NCBI GenBank assembly: GCA_030748335.1
Contig: JASMMD010000006.1
Location: 1-49,881 of the forward strand
Length of the DNA stretch: 49,881 bases
Direction: 5' to 3'
Source of the DNA: Candidatus Thalassarchaeum sp.
Lineage (GTDB): Archaea > Thermoplasmatota > Poseidoniia > Poseidoniales > Thalassarchaeaceae
Shown here piece by piece: positions 33,639-44,787 of this stretch. Within the stretch, counting starts at the first letter, position 1; each line of letters starts with the position of its first letter. A program made the position numbers and the translations under genes. A model generated the notes under the pieces. That model worked only from the letters and a program-made list of their open reading frames with translations, was not told where the DNA came from and made no database searches.

Positions 33639-34589
33639 CTAGGTGATCGGACCTCTGTTGATGCTCAACTCGAATCGCAGCCAGGAATCCTGCAGCTCGT
33701 GCCCGTCACTGTTGCCGTATGCGATTGGCGGAGGCAGCAGTGTGGTGTGCGAGGTCCCGGTGTCAATCCCGGGAATCAACCCCCTGTCGCCATCTATGTC
33801 TAGGCCAATGGCTGACCAGCCGAAACCATCGATATAGGCCGGGTCGTCCCCTGCAGTGACCAGAAGGTCCCCCTCGTCCAGCTGCTCCCCTGTGTCGGCA
33901 TCCCAGACCACGTAGTGGACCTCAATCCTGTCGTTGTCGTTGATGTGCATCTCTCTCTCTTCGGTGCCCTTGAACACGTTCACGTCGAGCAGCACCTCGG
34001 CATCGACCACCGTGAGGTGGCTGACCACCACCGTGAAGCTACCTTCGGTGATGTCATCGGTGAGCTCAAGCTCGGCGAAACCGCTCTGGTTCCCATCCAG
34101 CGTCATCAGGTCGCTGGTGTCGTCCGAGTCAGAGAACAGCACCCCGGCCCCCCTTATCTCAAGCACCAAGTCGACGGTCGTGTTGCCGCGGTTGTAGACT
34201 ACCAAGCTGGCGCGATCGCCGTCTCCTTGGTGCCCCCAGTCACATCGAAGTTCCCCGGGGTAAAGGAACACGTCGTCCTGCCCCGAGAGGTTCTCGGGCC
34301 ATTCCCAGTCTCCCTCTCTTGCGGAGCAGGTGTCGAACAGTAGGTCGACCTCCCAGGCCAATCGACCGTCGATGGTAGGCGCCTCGACGGGCGGACCGAA
34401 AGAGTCCTCGAGGTCGGCGCTGAAGTTCCAGGCCGCCCAGCCGACCCAGATAGCTGACAGAAGCATTACCAGAGCGGTGCCCAGAGAGAGCATCAGGGTG
34501 ACTCTGGGAACCGCCATCTCATTGATTCCCAACGGCACGGGCGGATGCTCGACCTCGTCGGGCGTGTCTGATATCCACGACCTCGTCAC
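33639..34589 (-). CDS. Membrane-anchored extracytoplasmic protein with FKBP-like C-terminal domain
   Basis: TM VTLMLSLGTALVMLLSAIWVGWAAWNF; C-term DRIEVHYVVWDADTGEQLDEG...GLIPGIDTGTSHTTLLPPPIAYGN resembles FKBP. Confidence 0.6.
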   Translation of the reverse strand: MTRSWISDTPDEVEHPPVPLGINEMAVPRVTLMLSLGTALVMLLSAIWVGWAAWNFSADLEDSFGPPVEAPTIDGRLAWEVDLLFDTCSAREGDWEWPENLSGQDDVFLYPGELRCDWGHQGDGDRASLVVYNRGNTTVDLVLEIRGAGVLFSDSDDTSDLMTLDGNQSGFAELELTDDITEGSFTVVVSHLTVVDAEVLLDVNVFKGTEEREMHINDNDRIEVHYVVWDADTGEQLDEGDLLVTAGDDPAYIDGFGWSAIGLDIDGDRGLIPGIDTGTSHTTLLPPPIAYGNSDGHELQDSWLRFELSINRGPIT

Positions 34590-34692
34590 GATTGCTTGTC
34601 AGTACCGTGTGTCATCAACGTTGGCCCAATAGGGAATCCGAGAAACCTCGTTTCAACGGTTGATAACAGCCTCTCAGTACCGCGTTGTTGCT

Positions 34693-37600
34693 TCAGTCCT
34701 TGACCATCTGAGCCTCGTTTCGCAGGCCTAGCCATGACACCACTCCCAACTCGGCGGCCACCACCATGAGCGCTACCAGCATCGTTGCTGGCTGGAAGAT
34801 GCCGGGCACGAAGATTAGCGCACTCAGTATGGCGACGACCAGATCGACAAGCCCCCAGACCCTGAGGGTCCGACGCAGTTGCAGTATGCCCACCACCCAG
34901 ATGGTGGTTGAGAGAGCAACCAGTAGCACAGGCAGGAGCACCGAGGTGGCGTGGTGGGCGACTGCGATGACGATAATCAGCAGGTGCGAGTTCACGGCCA
35001 GCATCATTGACCAACTCTCGCCCCTCAGTGGTACGGTCAGCCCCAGCAGGACGAGCAGGACCAGCCCTGTTCCCATCGTGACCTCGGGAACCACCTCGGA
35101 CACGGGTTCGTACCAGTTGCCTATGGCGAATAGCGCCAACAGGCCGGCTAGGACGGCCACCCCGACCGCCCATGGCTGACGGTACCTCCAGCCCTGCTGA
35201 ACGGCGCTTACCACCGCTAGGACGCCCGCCGGGCCGAATGACAGCATAACCACGAACAGGCTCCGAACGCCGCGCCCGGAGGAACCCTTCCAGTCCTCCC
35301 TGCCGAGCTGACTCCTCTTCCTGTCAACCCAGACATCAGTGAGTACGACGAGCATGAGTACCACCTCGAGCAGCATCCATGGCATCCTCCACTCCACCAT
35401 GCCCCCCTCAAACGGGTCAATCGTCAGCGGGTAAGGGAGGGCTTCGACCATCACCGCACCCAGCATCCTACCAGCCAGCAGTGGGACCACTATCCAGTCA
35501 AGTGCGATTGGTATCCTATCCAGCAGCCTGTCTCGGCCAATTATCGAAATAGCGACCAATTCCACCAGCAGGATGATCACCACTGCCATGTCGAGAAGGT
35601 CGCGGTTGCTGCTACCAGGGCCTATGTGAGAAACCACGTGGATGAAGACCAGTCCACCGATTGCCATGGCTATCGGCATCTCCATGCCCATGATGTGAGG
35701 GAGTTCGAGATCGAGGCTCTTACTGCGTGATTTAGCAAGTGCAATCAGAGCAGTCGCGAACAGTCCGATTGCCACCAGTACGAGCGGATTGGTGCCGTTG
35801 AGAAGACCTAGTATGACCCCCGCCCCAAGTATCAGCGAGAGCACTGCGAGTACGACCACCGGCTTGTGGCTGACGTCGGTGACGTAGAGCTCGGCGAGTT
35901 CGTCGGTGCCAGACTTCTCCCTGCGCTTCTTGCGTTCCGCCTCCAGCTCTGCCAACCTCGGGTCATAGGTCGCAACACCACCATCGCCCCCTGCTTCATA
36001 CTCTGACACCTGTTCGGCCATCTCGACTCGCACATCTCGCTTAGCCACCGACTTCAGCTCGGCACGCAACTCACCCCTAGCCACTAGCCACAGCGAGCTG
36101 ACCACGAACATCACAATCGAAGCCACCTCGGCCGCCCCACTATCGAGCTCAAAGGCGAGGGCGATGGTAATCACCAGCAGCCAGAGAGCCGCCAGCGCAG
36201 GGTTGAGCAGCTTTTCGATGCCCCCCGCGCGTGGCAAGTAGGCCGCTAGCACCGCCGCCGAGCAGACCACGGCGGCTATGGCCATATCGACTTCCGGCAG
36301 AGAAGCGGTCGATTCTAGGGGCTTCACCGGCTGCCTCCCCGAGAGGGCCAGCAGCAGTGGCAGACTCATCAGGCCCAAACCACTGGTGTACAGCCCCTCG
36401 TCGCTGGGTGCCTTGGTAATCATCAAGGCCACCAAGGACACGCAGAGCAGGACTGTCAGTGGGACAAACATCCCGTGCCTCCATAGTATGGCCAAGACCA
36501 CGACCGCGAGGATTGCGCTCATTGTGCCTGCATCACCGATTCTCAATCCGGCGATTTCGGAGCCGACGTGGAGAACAGTCAACAGGAACAGCAGAAGCAA
36601 CAGCGAGACGGCGGTGAAGCCACCGAACTGGGACATGAATAGAATCGCGAATAGAGGCAACCACCATCCCATCGACCACAGCTGTAGGGCCCCCGAGTCG
36701 CGAACCGAAGCAGAGAGCTCGGAGACTCCGAGGAACCGTGCAGCCAGATTGACACCGGTCTCTCCCAATCTGATGTTGACTACGATCATCAGGACGCAGG
36801 AAACGGCTAGGTACGCCCCTAGTGGAATAGGCTCGAGATCGACCATGCTTCCCGGATCGAGAACGTCGTTGGCGACCAGCAGCGTCCTGACGGTCTCCTC
36901 CAAGATTTCCTCCAGAAGCACCCAACTCCAAGGCAACAGGACCGTCACCCCCGCCAGCGAAGGCGACTCCCTTTTCACCGCGAGCACCGCGGTTCCGACG
37001 TGCATCGAGCCCAGTAGCGCGAGCAGCAGCATCCCGCCGTCTCCGCCGGCGGTGGTGGACTCGACTGGGACCAGTATGACGAGCAGGGCGAGAACGACGA
37101 TCGCTCCTAGCCACAGCACTCTGTCGGTGACCCTGTCCTGGTCGCGCAGCAGCACGAAGCCGGTGACGATAGTGGCGAGTACAGTGAACAGGTCATAGGC
37201 ACCAAGGCTGCTAATCAGATTGCCCAAGTCGTGCCCCACGACCAACATCACCACCAGAGGGAGCGCAGAGGCCCCCAGCGGGAGCGCTACCCGCTTGGCA
37301 TCAACACCCCTCACTGAGAGGTAGGAGCCACCGAAGGCCGCGCCTAGGAAAGCCACCATACCCAGTGCGTAACCCGTGTCCTGGCGACTGCTGGCGACGG
37401 CCAGAAGCGCGCCCACCATGCCCATCGAGACCGAGACTCCCCAGAGCCCCGGCTTGCCCAAACCCATCGCTTCGAAGGCCTTCGAGAACCAGTTCCCCTC
37501 GCGTGCGAAGCGAGCTGCCATGGTCGCGTTGATTCCAGTCACGGTCATCAGCAGTAGAAACAGCAGCAACGGGTCATCTAGAGCCAGTATCTTGAGTGAG

Positions 37601-38457
37601 CCGAACTCGAACCCGCCGGTAATCGCATGCATCCCTATCCAGAGGTTGGACGCTGCCACCCCGAGAGCCGCGAGGTTGCCCGATTGCCTGTGCAAGGCAA
37701 GTCCGTGAACCAACAGGGTGGCGAGTAGAATCATCCCAGCGACGCCACCCTCGCCCAGCACCGATCCAGCAGTCGAGGCTATGGCTAGCAGCACCAGCGT
37801 GGATTGGGCGGCGATGGCATCGTGGTCATGCCTGTAAGCCACCAACACGTTCACGCCGACGAGCAGCAGGAGCAGGCCACCGAGAATCTCCATCCCGATG
37901 AAACCCCACCGATTCAATTCGATTGTGAGTCCGTACATGACCTTCATCGAGATAATCACCCAGGTCACTCCGAGCAGCTTCATCGGAGAATCCGGAATCC
38001 AGCGCTCCCCGAGCGCGAAACCCACTCCGGCCAGCAGAATCAGTACGACGATCGCCAGCAGCGGCGACAGCGCCAGCCCGGCTTGCACCCCGATGGCGCT
38101 GTAGACTAGTATCATCGAGACCATCAGGGCCCAGTTGACCCGCCTCTCTCCCTCTATGGCAATCTCGGTCACGATGTCCCGCTCGGGGGCGGTGGGGATG
38201 CTACCGTCTCGCTGCACCGCCCCCGGCTCGTCGCCACTTGGCTGCTCGAACGGGTCGTGGAACTCCCCGAGAGCCTCGTCTACGGCCTTCGCCAGCTGCT
38301 CACGATGCTCCTCCTCGTCGCCCTTTCTCTCGGGAATCTCGATGTCACTGAGATCGATGTTAATCGAGCGACGGAATTCGTGCTCCCGGATGATTCTTTC
38401 ATCCCGGTCATCGTCAGCCATCGTTCCCTGACCGCAGCCGCTCCCGGATAATCGCAT
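34693..38457 (-). CDS. Giant polytopic membrane protein (1254 aa), DUF2339-like in character
   Basis: Continuous ORF with dozens of hydrophobic segments, acidic cytosolic N-terminus and one central charged loop (PRLAELEAERKKRREKSGTDELAELY). Confidence 0.75.
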   Translation of the reverse strand: MRLSGSGCGQGTMADDDRDERIIREHEFRRSINIDLSDIEIPERKGDEEEHREQLAKAVDEALGEFHDPFEQPSGDEPGAVQRDGSIPTAPERDIVTEIAIEGERRVNWALMVSMILVYSAIGVQAGLALSPLLAIVVLILLAGVGFALGERWIPDSPMKLLGVTWVIISMKVMYGLTIELNRWGFIGMEILGGLLLLLVGVNVLVAYRHDHDAIAAQSTLVLLAIASTAGSVLGEGGVAGMILLATLLVHGLALHRQSGNLAALGVAASNLWIGMHAITGGFEFGSLKILALDDPLLLFLLLMTVTGINATMAARFAREGNWFSKAFEAMGLGKPGLWGVSVSMGMVGALLAVASSRQDTGYALGMVAFLGAAFGGSYLSVRGVDAKRVALPLGASALPLVVMLVVGHDLGNLISSLGAYDLFTVLATIVTGFVLLRDQDRVTDRVLWLGAIVVLALLVILVPVESTTAGGDGGMLLLALLGSMHVGTAVLAVKRESPSLAGVTVLLPWSWVLLEEILEETVRTLLVANDVLDPGSMVDLEPIPLGAYLAVSCVLMIVVNIRLGETGVNLAARFLGVSELSASVRDSGALQLWSMGWWLPLFAILFMSQFGGFTAVSLLLLLFLLTVLHVGSEIAGLRIGDAGTMSAILAVVVLAILWRHGMFVPLTVLLCVSLVALMITKAPSDEGLYTSGLGLMSLPLLLALSGRQPVKPLESTASLPEVDMAIAAVVCSAAVLAAYLPRAGGIEKLLNPALAALWLLVITIALAFELDSGAAEVASIVMFVVSSLWLVARGELRAELKSVAKRDVRVEMAEQVSEYEAGGDGGVATYDPRLAELEAERKKRREKSGTDELAELYVTDVSHKPVVVLAVLSLILGAGVILGLLNGTNPLVLVAIGLFATALIALAKSRSKSLDLELPHIMGMEMPIAMAIGGLVFIHVVSHIGPGSSNRDLLDMAVVIILLVELVAISIIGRDRLLDRIPIALDWIVVPLLAGRMLGAVMVEALPYPLTIDPFEGGMVEWRMPWMLLEVVLMLVVLTDVWVDRKRSQLGREDWKGSSGRGVRSLFVVMLSFGPAGVLAVVSAVQQGWRYRQPWAVGVAVLAGLLALFAIGNWYEPVSEVVPEVTMGTGLVLLVLLGLTVPLRGESWSMMLAVNSHLLIIVIAVAHHATSVLLPVLLVALSTTIWVVGILQLRRTLRVWGLVDLVVAILSALIFVPGIFQPATMLVALMVVAAELGVVSWLGLRNEAQMVKD

Positions 38458-38553
38458 CCCCGCCCGAGAGGCTAGTGAAGCGCGCTTTCGCCGCGAATGT
38501 GCCGACTCGGGCCAGCCGCAACGCTTGAAGGGGGAATCTCGGCGTCGTGCGTC

Positions 38554-40168
<1,615 letters not shown>

Positions 40169-40170
<2 letters not shown>

Positions 40171-40220
40171 ATCAGTGGGTACCCTCTGATTCGCTCTGAA
40201 TCAGTGGGTAATCAGTGGGT
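40169..40220. repeat. Near-palindrome plus triple AATCAGTGGGT repeat at the pckA 3' end
   Basis: GAATCAGTGGGTACCCTCTGATTC (40169-40192), further AATCAGTGGGT copies at 40199-40209 and 40210-40220. Confidence 0.65.
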
Positions 40221-40235
40221 CTCGAATTGGGAGAA

Positions 40236-40796
40236 TTACTCTGCTTCCATTGTTACTAGGTCTGGCTTCTCTACAATGTTTGTAGGGACAGGGCCGTACT
40301 TGTTTTCATGGCCCTGACCTTCTCCAAAGATACACATTAGGCCGAGAATTAGCGCTACAATCTGCCCAAGCATTGGGACTATGGTTACTAGAATTATCCA
40401 ACCCGTGATTCCGAGATCGTGAAGCCTCCTGACAAGTACTCCTAACAGCGAAATCTCGAAAGGGAGTAAGAACAAGCAGAAGATGGGAGATGGCGTTTCG
40501 TAGGCTTCTGTGTAGTATCTACCATCCATTTCAGTGAATTGTATGTCATCCATTATCGTATCAATCATCATCATGAAAAACACAATGGTACAGATTCCAT
40601 AGAACAATAGAAACCAGTTGTACTCTGATCGCGAGGCTCTACCTTTGAACAGGCCAAGGCTCAGCCCCTTTCGAAAGCAGGTGCTGACAGAATCTCCCAT
40701 GGACATGGAAACGGTTGGCCTGACGCCACCCCCGGCCCCTCCATATGTACCATCGAAAACCTTGGTAGTACCTTCAGTGTCTTCTGCCTCTTCCAT
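40236..40796 (-). CDS. DUF805 family membrane protein
   Basis: LGLFKGRASRSEYNWFLLFY, LGVLVRRLHDLGITGWIILVTIVPMLGQIVALILGL, NKYGPVPTN. Confidence 0.85.
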   Translation of the reverse strand: MEEAEDTEGTTKVFDGTYGGAGGGVRPTVSMSMGDSVSTCFRKGLSLGLFKGRASRSEYNWFLLFYGICTIVFFMMMIDTIMDDIQFTEMDGRYYTEAYETPSPIFCLFLLPFEISLLGVLVRRLHDLGITGWIILVTIVPMLGQIVALILGLMCIFGEGQGHENKYGPVPTNIVEKPDLVTMEAE

Positions 40797-40955
40797 AGAT
40801 GCAAATCATAATTACTGGGCTTGAAGTTTGCTCCGGCATCTGAAAAATACTCGTGGGTTTATCTCTTGAATCAGGGTTCCAAGCAGGACCCCTATGACTC
40901 AGGAATAGTGATTCAATAGCGGCGTAGTGGGTCGAGTCATGCCCTACCCTATGAT

Positions 40956-42044
40956 TTACGCCGTCTCTGCCAGCCACTGCTTCATTGTGCAGGCCTGACA
41001 GATCTCGCGGCTGGTAATCTCACCGCACTCCGAGCAGTTTCTAACCTCTGAGCCTAGGTCCCGATTGGCCTCGCGATGCAGCCTGCGTATCTCATCGAGG
41101 GAGTGCAGCAAGCCATGCCGCGCACCGGGAGTAATCGATTCCATCTCAGCCACGATGCCTCGGCTCTGCTGGCGCATGGCGCCGGGCGCGTGAGGGCAGT
41201 CCCCATGGTACATCGGCAGCCTCTGGCACATCGCGTGCGCGTGAATCTCCTGCTCGGGAACCCATCGCAGGGGCACGATTCTGGGGACGATTCCGTCTAT
41301 CGGGTTCTCGGTATGAGGGGCCAGCCTTACTGAGCGGTCAATCTCGCCCTTCTGCATGTTCATCAGAATCGATTGCGCCATGTCGTCGAGGTTGTGGCCG
41401 AGTGCCATAACGTCGGCGTTGAGCTTCTGCGCCAGCGCGTTCAGGCCCTGACGGCGGAACACGCCGCAGTACGAGCACGGCATCAGCCCCTTGGCCTCGT
41501 CATGATTCGCCCCCATAGCGGGCATCCTCGTGACGACCTCGTCCATGCGCTCGTAACCCATTTCCTCGTAGCTCAGGGTCTCGAACCGTACTCCGAGGCT
41601 CTCGGCCAACTGCCTCGCGCACTCGAGCGATGGGGCCCTGTATCCGTCGATGCCTTCGTCTATGCAGCCCGATATCAGTTCGATATCGCGGCGAGGGGCG
41701 AGGATGTTGTGCATCATGGTCAGCAGAACCGCCGAGTCCTTTCCCCCCGAGATGGCCACGAGTATTCGGTACGGGGAGCCATCCTCGTGCCTAGCGTCCT
41801 TGGGTAACCTGAGCTGCTGCCTGAGTTCCTTTGAGGTACGCTTGCGTATGGAGGCGGAGAGGTGCTTGCCACACAGGTGCTGGCCGCTGTAGGCCTGATG
41901 GATGACTGAGGGCGACTTGCAGCGGCTGCAGCCCTCCACCGCTATTGCCTCGGCCATGCATCGCGCTCGGTGCGGCCGGGCTTGAACCCACTCATCGCCG
42001 ATAGTGTCTATTTGCGGTGCATTCATGGGTCCTATGGTAATCAA
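40956..42044 (-). CDS. TtuA/Ncs6-like tRNA 2-thiolation PP-loop ATPase (start uncertain, possibly 42026 or 41957)
   Basis: ILVAISGGKDSAVLLTMMHNIL PP-loop; Cys motifs CSRCKSPSVIHQAYSGQHLCGKH and CSECGEITSREICQAC; MPCSYCGVFRRQGLNALAQKLNADVMALGHNLDD. Confidence 0.88.
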   Translation of the reverse strand: MITIGPMNAPQIDTIGDEWVQARPHRARCMAEAIAVEGCSRCKSPSVIHQAYSGQHLCGKHLSASIRKRTSKELRQQLRLPKDARHEDGSPYRILVAISGGKDSAVLLTMMHNILAPRRDIELISGCIDEGIDGYRAPSLECARQLAESLGVRFETLSYEEMGYERMDEVVTRMPAMGANHDEAKGLMPCSYCGVFRRQGLNALAQKLNADVMALGHNLDDMAQSILMNMQKGEIDRSVRLAPHTENPIDGIVPRIVPLRWVPEQEIHAHAMCQRLPMYHGDCPHAPGAMRQQSRGIVAEMESITPGARHGLLHSLDEIRRLHREANRDLGSEVRNCSECGEITSREICQACTMKQWLAETA

Positions 42045-42050
42045 TCGGCC

Positions 42051-42278
42051 ATGGAGGGAGCGAGGCCGCTACCAGGCAGACCGGCACTCAAAGCGCCTCG
42101 GGACTCCTCCATGCTCGAGAGGGTGTGCTTCATCGTGTCTGCAGTGGCAGTCTACCTCGGCTTCCCCGTGCTTGGTTTCTTGCCGTTGCCGGTCGCGCTT
42201 GTCGTGGCCGTGCTCTGCGTTCCGCTCATCGCTGAGGTCATGGTGCAGGTCGCCGCGCGGCTCAGGCTGTTCCCCTAG
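42051..42278 (+). CDS. Small hydrophobic two-TM protein (alternative start 42111)
   Basis: VCFIVSAVAVYLGFPVLGFLPLPVALVVAVLCVPLIAEVMVQVAARL; stop overlaps the convergent gene. Confidence 0.45.
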   Translation: MEGARPLPGRPALKAPRDSSMLERVCFIVSAVAVYLGFPVLGFLPLPVALVVAVLCVPLIAEVMVQVAARLRLFP

Positions 42279-43507
42279 TCTGTCGAGCGAATCTTTCTCA
42301 TCCCGGTCTCGATGATCCCGGTGACACGCTGCCAAGGCAGCACGAAGCGCATGCCGGCAACCACCAGAAGGAACAACCCCGCCGAAATTACCTTGCCGTA
42401 GGTCAGTTGGAGTTCAAGCGACTCGCGCACCTGGCCAGACCACTGTGAGCCCTCGAGCAGTCCGACGAGAGATATCAGGAAGTCGTCGAACTCGAGTGCG
42501 ATTGCGGTCGTGAGGGCGACCACCGAAGTGATACTGACCATGTGGACTATGTGAGAGTTCATCACGTTCCTGAACTGGTTCACGTACTCGGGGTTCCTCT
42601 TTGCCTCCTCGGGCAGCATTGCCGCGTACTCGAGGTGGCTAATCACTGCGAGGCCGGACTCCATGAAGACGATGATTAGGATGGCTATCGATATCAGCGT
42701 CAGTGACAGTGGTGAGACCAGTCCCCCGTACAGGGTGGCATCGCCGATCTGGGCTGGCAGTGGCTGCAGCCCAACGTCGACTGCGTCAGTGATACCCTCG
42801 AAGGTCAACATGGCGTGGATTCCTACTACCATCAGGAAGTATCCCACAGCCCAGGTAATCATCCTCTTGGAAAGGCCCCATATGCCCATCAGGCCTGCTA
42901 GGATAGGGGCGAATACGATGCCTAGGAAAATCATCTCAAAGATGAACATGAACGGATCCCACAAGTGGTCTATGTGGTTGTAAGCAGGATTCTCGTGACC
43001 GAACGGCAGGTGTGGGCCGGATAACACCATGGCGTATATCCACGAAAGCAGGAAGGGCAACACCATCCAACCGACGAAGCCTATCGAGACCAGTCTGTTG
43101 ACCCATGTCTGGACCTTCTCGGCCTGGTGCAGCAGGTAGACCCACAGCGTGGTCACGGCCAAACAGAGCAGCACGGGGGCGACGAAAGTCGCGTCCCCAC
43201 TGAGGGTGTTGCCGGACAGGTCGACGAGTCCATGCAGGAAGTCCGGCAGGAACAGGTCGATGGCATCCGAGTCAGACCAGTACCTAAGCCCCCTGGTGTG
43301 CTCGTAGGCAGGGCACCAGTAGATCGATTCCGGACCTCCCGAGTCGGCGATAAACTGGTCGGTGCAAGAGCCGAAAACGCTGTTCATGCGCTTCATAATC
43401 AGCAACAGCGAGGCGGTTGAGATTAGCTGCAACACCAGAACCTGCCACCGCCTGCGCAGCTTGGGGATGTGCAGGGTCTGTGACTCGGGTACTGATTCCA
43501 TCGCCAT
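42275..43507 (-). CDS. Multi-TM hypothetical membrane protein (410 aa)
   Basis: Multiple TM-like segments; 11 bp downstream of the DUF58 gene on the same strand. Confidence 0.7.
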   Translation of the reverse strand: MAMESVPESQTLHIPKLRRRWQVLVLQLISTASLLLIMKRMNSVFGSCTDQFIADSGGPESIYWCPAYEHTRGLRYWSDSDAIDLFLPDFLHGLVDLSGNTLSGDATFVAPVLLCLAVTTLWVYLLHQAEKVQTWVNRLVSIGFVGWMVLPFLLSWIYAMVLSGPHLPFGHENPAYNHIDHLWDPFMFIFEMIFLGIVFAPILAGLMGIWGLSKRMITWAVGYFLMVVGIHAMLTFEGITDAVDVGLQPLPAQIGDATLYGGLVSPLSLTLISIAILIIVFMESGLAVISHLEYAAMLPEEAKRNPEYVNQFRNVMNSHIVHMVSITSVVALTTAIALEFDDFLISLVGLLEGSQWSGQVRESLELQLTYGKVISAGLFLLVVAGMRFVLPWQRVTGIIETGMRKIRSTD

Positions 43508-43518
43508 ACTTGACCCTC

Positions 43519-44787
43519 CTAGACTGACCTCACCTGCAGCAGTGCCTGCGAGAGTTCGACGTCGGGCATCCAGTCAATCACCTTGGCGCCGTAACCCGAA
43601 ATCGCCGTGAGTCTGTTCTGCCTCTCCAGCTTGAGTACCTCGTAGGACATCCTTGGGATTCGGCTGACCAGCCGCTCGAGGTCGATGCTGCTGGGCGAGA
43701 GCACGATGACCTCGTGGCCCTTGCCTGCAAGGTGGCGTATGGCGGGCAGGGTGGTGCCGTCGCCCTCGAGGCTGCTGATGATGAAAACCGGCGAGCCCCT
43801 GCTCATCCTCGCGGACATCGCGTTGGTCACCGCTTGCAGGGGCATCGAACCCTTGGCCTCGACCGCCGCTAGTCTGCTCAGAATCTTGTAGTCCTGCTTG
43901 TCACCGGTCTCTGGAGTTAGGAACTCCATCTTCTCTCCGTAGGTGACCAGAGCAACCGAGTCACGCCTTCTGATGAAGTAGTTCGAGACCGAGGCGGCGG
44001 CGACGGTTCCCATCTCGAGTGGGTTCTTGAGGACGGTGCCTATCCTCGAGACGTCCCTAGTGTCGAGGAAGATGAAGACGTCGGTTACCGCATCTCTGGT
44101 CTTCTCGTTGACCATCAAATCGCCGGTCTTGGCGTAGGCCTTCCAGTTGATTGATCGGAAGGCGTCGCCGGGCAGGTACTCGCGCAGCGAGTAGAACTCC
44201 ATGCCCTGCCCAGGGGTCTTGAGTGTGGTCGCCCCGGTGTACATTTTGGGTACGTCGGAGCGCAGCAGCGCCTCCTCAATCTCTCGCACCTGAGGGAACA
44301 CCGTGACATCCGTGCGATCCTCTATTTGGGACTCGTTAACGTAGAGGTTGAACGAATTTCGATAGCGGACCGATATCGGACCGATTGTGTAGTGCCCGCG
44401 CAGCGGGCAGCGGACCCTGTACTTGATGCGGGCAGTCTGACCGGGTCCGAGGTTCATGCGCATCTGGTTGATGCCCCTGCGCATCTTCATCTCGTGCGGC
44501 ACATTGTCGAAGACCTCTAACTGCTGAGTCCTCCTGTAGGAATTGTTCGTGACAGTTAATTCGACCACGACGTCATCGCCCTTGTAGACGTTGATGTCGT
44601 TGGTCTGAGTACCATTGATGGTCCGGGTGATTTCGAGCTCGGAGTGTCCCGATACCCAGCCGTTGATGGCGAGGAACGAGATGAAGGTCAGGCCGACTAT
44701 CATCAGCTGGAAGTTGGATATCATCATTCCAATCAGAATCAGGCTGATGCCGCTCGTCACCATCAGGGACGCTTTGCGTGTCCACAT
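43519..44787 (-). CDS. DUF58 domain protein
   Basis: TTLKTPGQGMEFYSLREYLPGDAFRSINWKAYAKTGDLMVNEKTRDAVTDVFIFLDTR is the DUF58 core. Confidence 0.92.
   Translation of the reverse strand: MWTRKASLMVTSGISLILIGMMISNFQLMIVGLTFISFLAINGWVSGHSELEITRTINGTQTNDINVYKGDDVVVELTVTNNSYRRTQQLEVFDNVPHEMKMRRGINQMRMNLGPGQTARIKYRVRCPLRGHYTIGPISVRYRNSFNLYVNESQIEDRTDVTVFPQVREIEEALLRSDVPKMYTGATTLKTPGQGMEFYSLREYLPGDAFRSINWKAYAKTGDLMVNEKTRDAVTDVFIFLDTRDVSRIGTVLKNPLEMGTVAAASVSNYFIRRRDSVALVTYGEKMEFLTPETGDKQDYKILSRLAAVEAKGSMPLQAVTNAMSARMSRGSPVFIISSLEGDGTTLPAIRHLAGKGHEVIVLSPSSIDLERLVSRIPRMSYEVLKLERQNRLTAISGYGAKVIDWMPDVELSQALLQVRSV

Noticed and set aside
36278-37198. 306-aa plus-strand ORF inside the giant membrane protein gene
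   Set aside because: Ser/Thr-rich shadow of Leu/Val-rich antisense coding sequence; no protein-like features
41970-42000. Minus-strand gggttcaagccc resembling a tRNA T-arm
   Set aside because: Flanks do not form T or acceptor stems and it falls within the N-terminus of the TtuA/Ncs6-like CDS (WVQARPHRARC)
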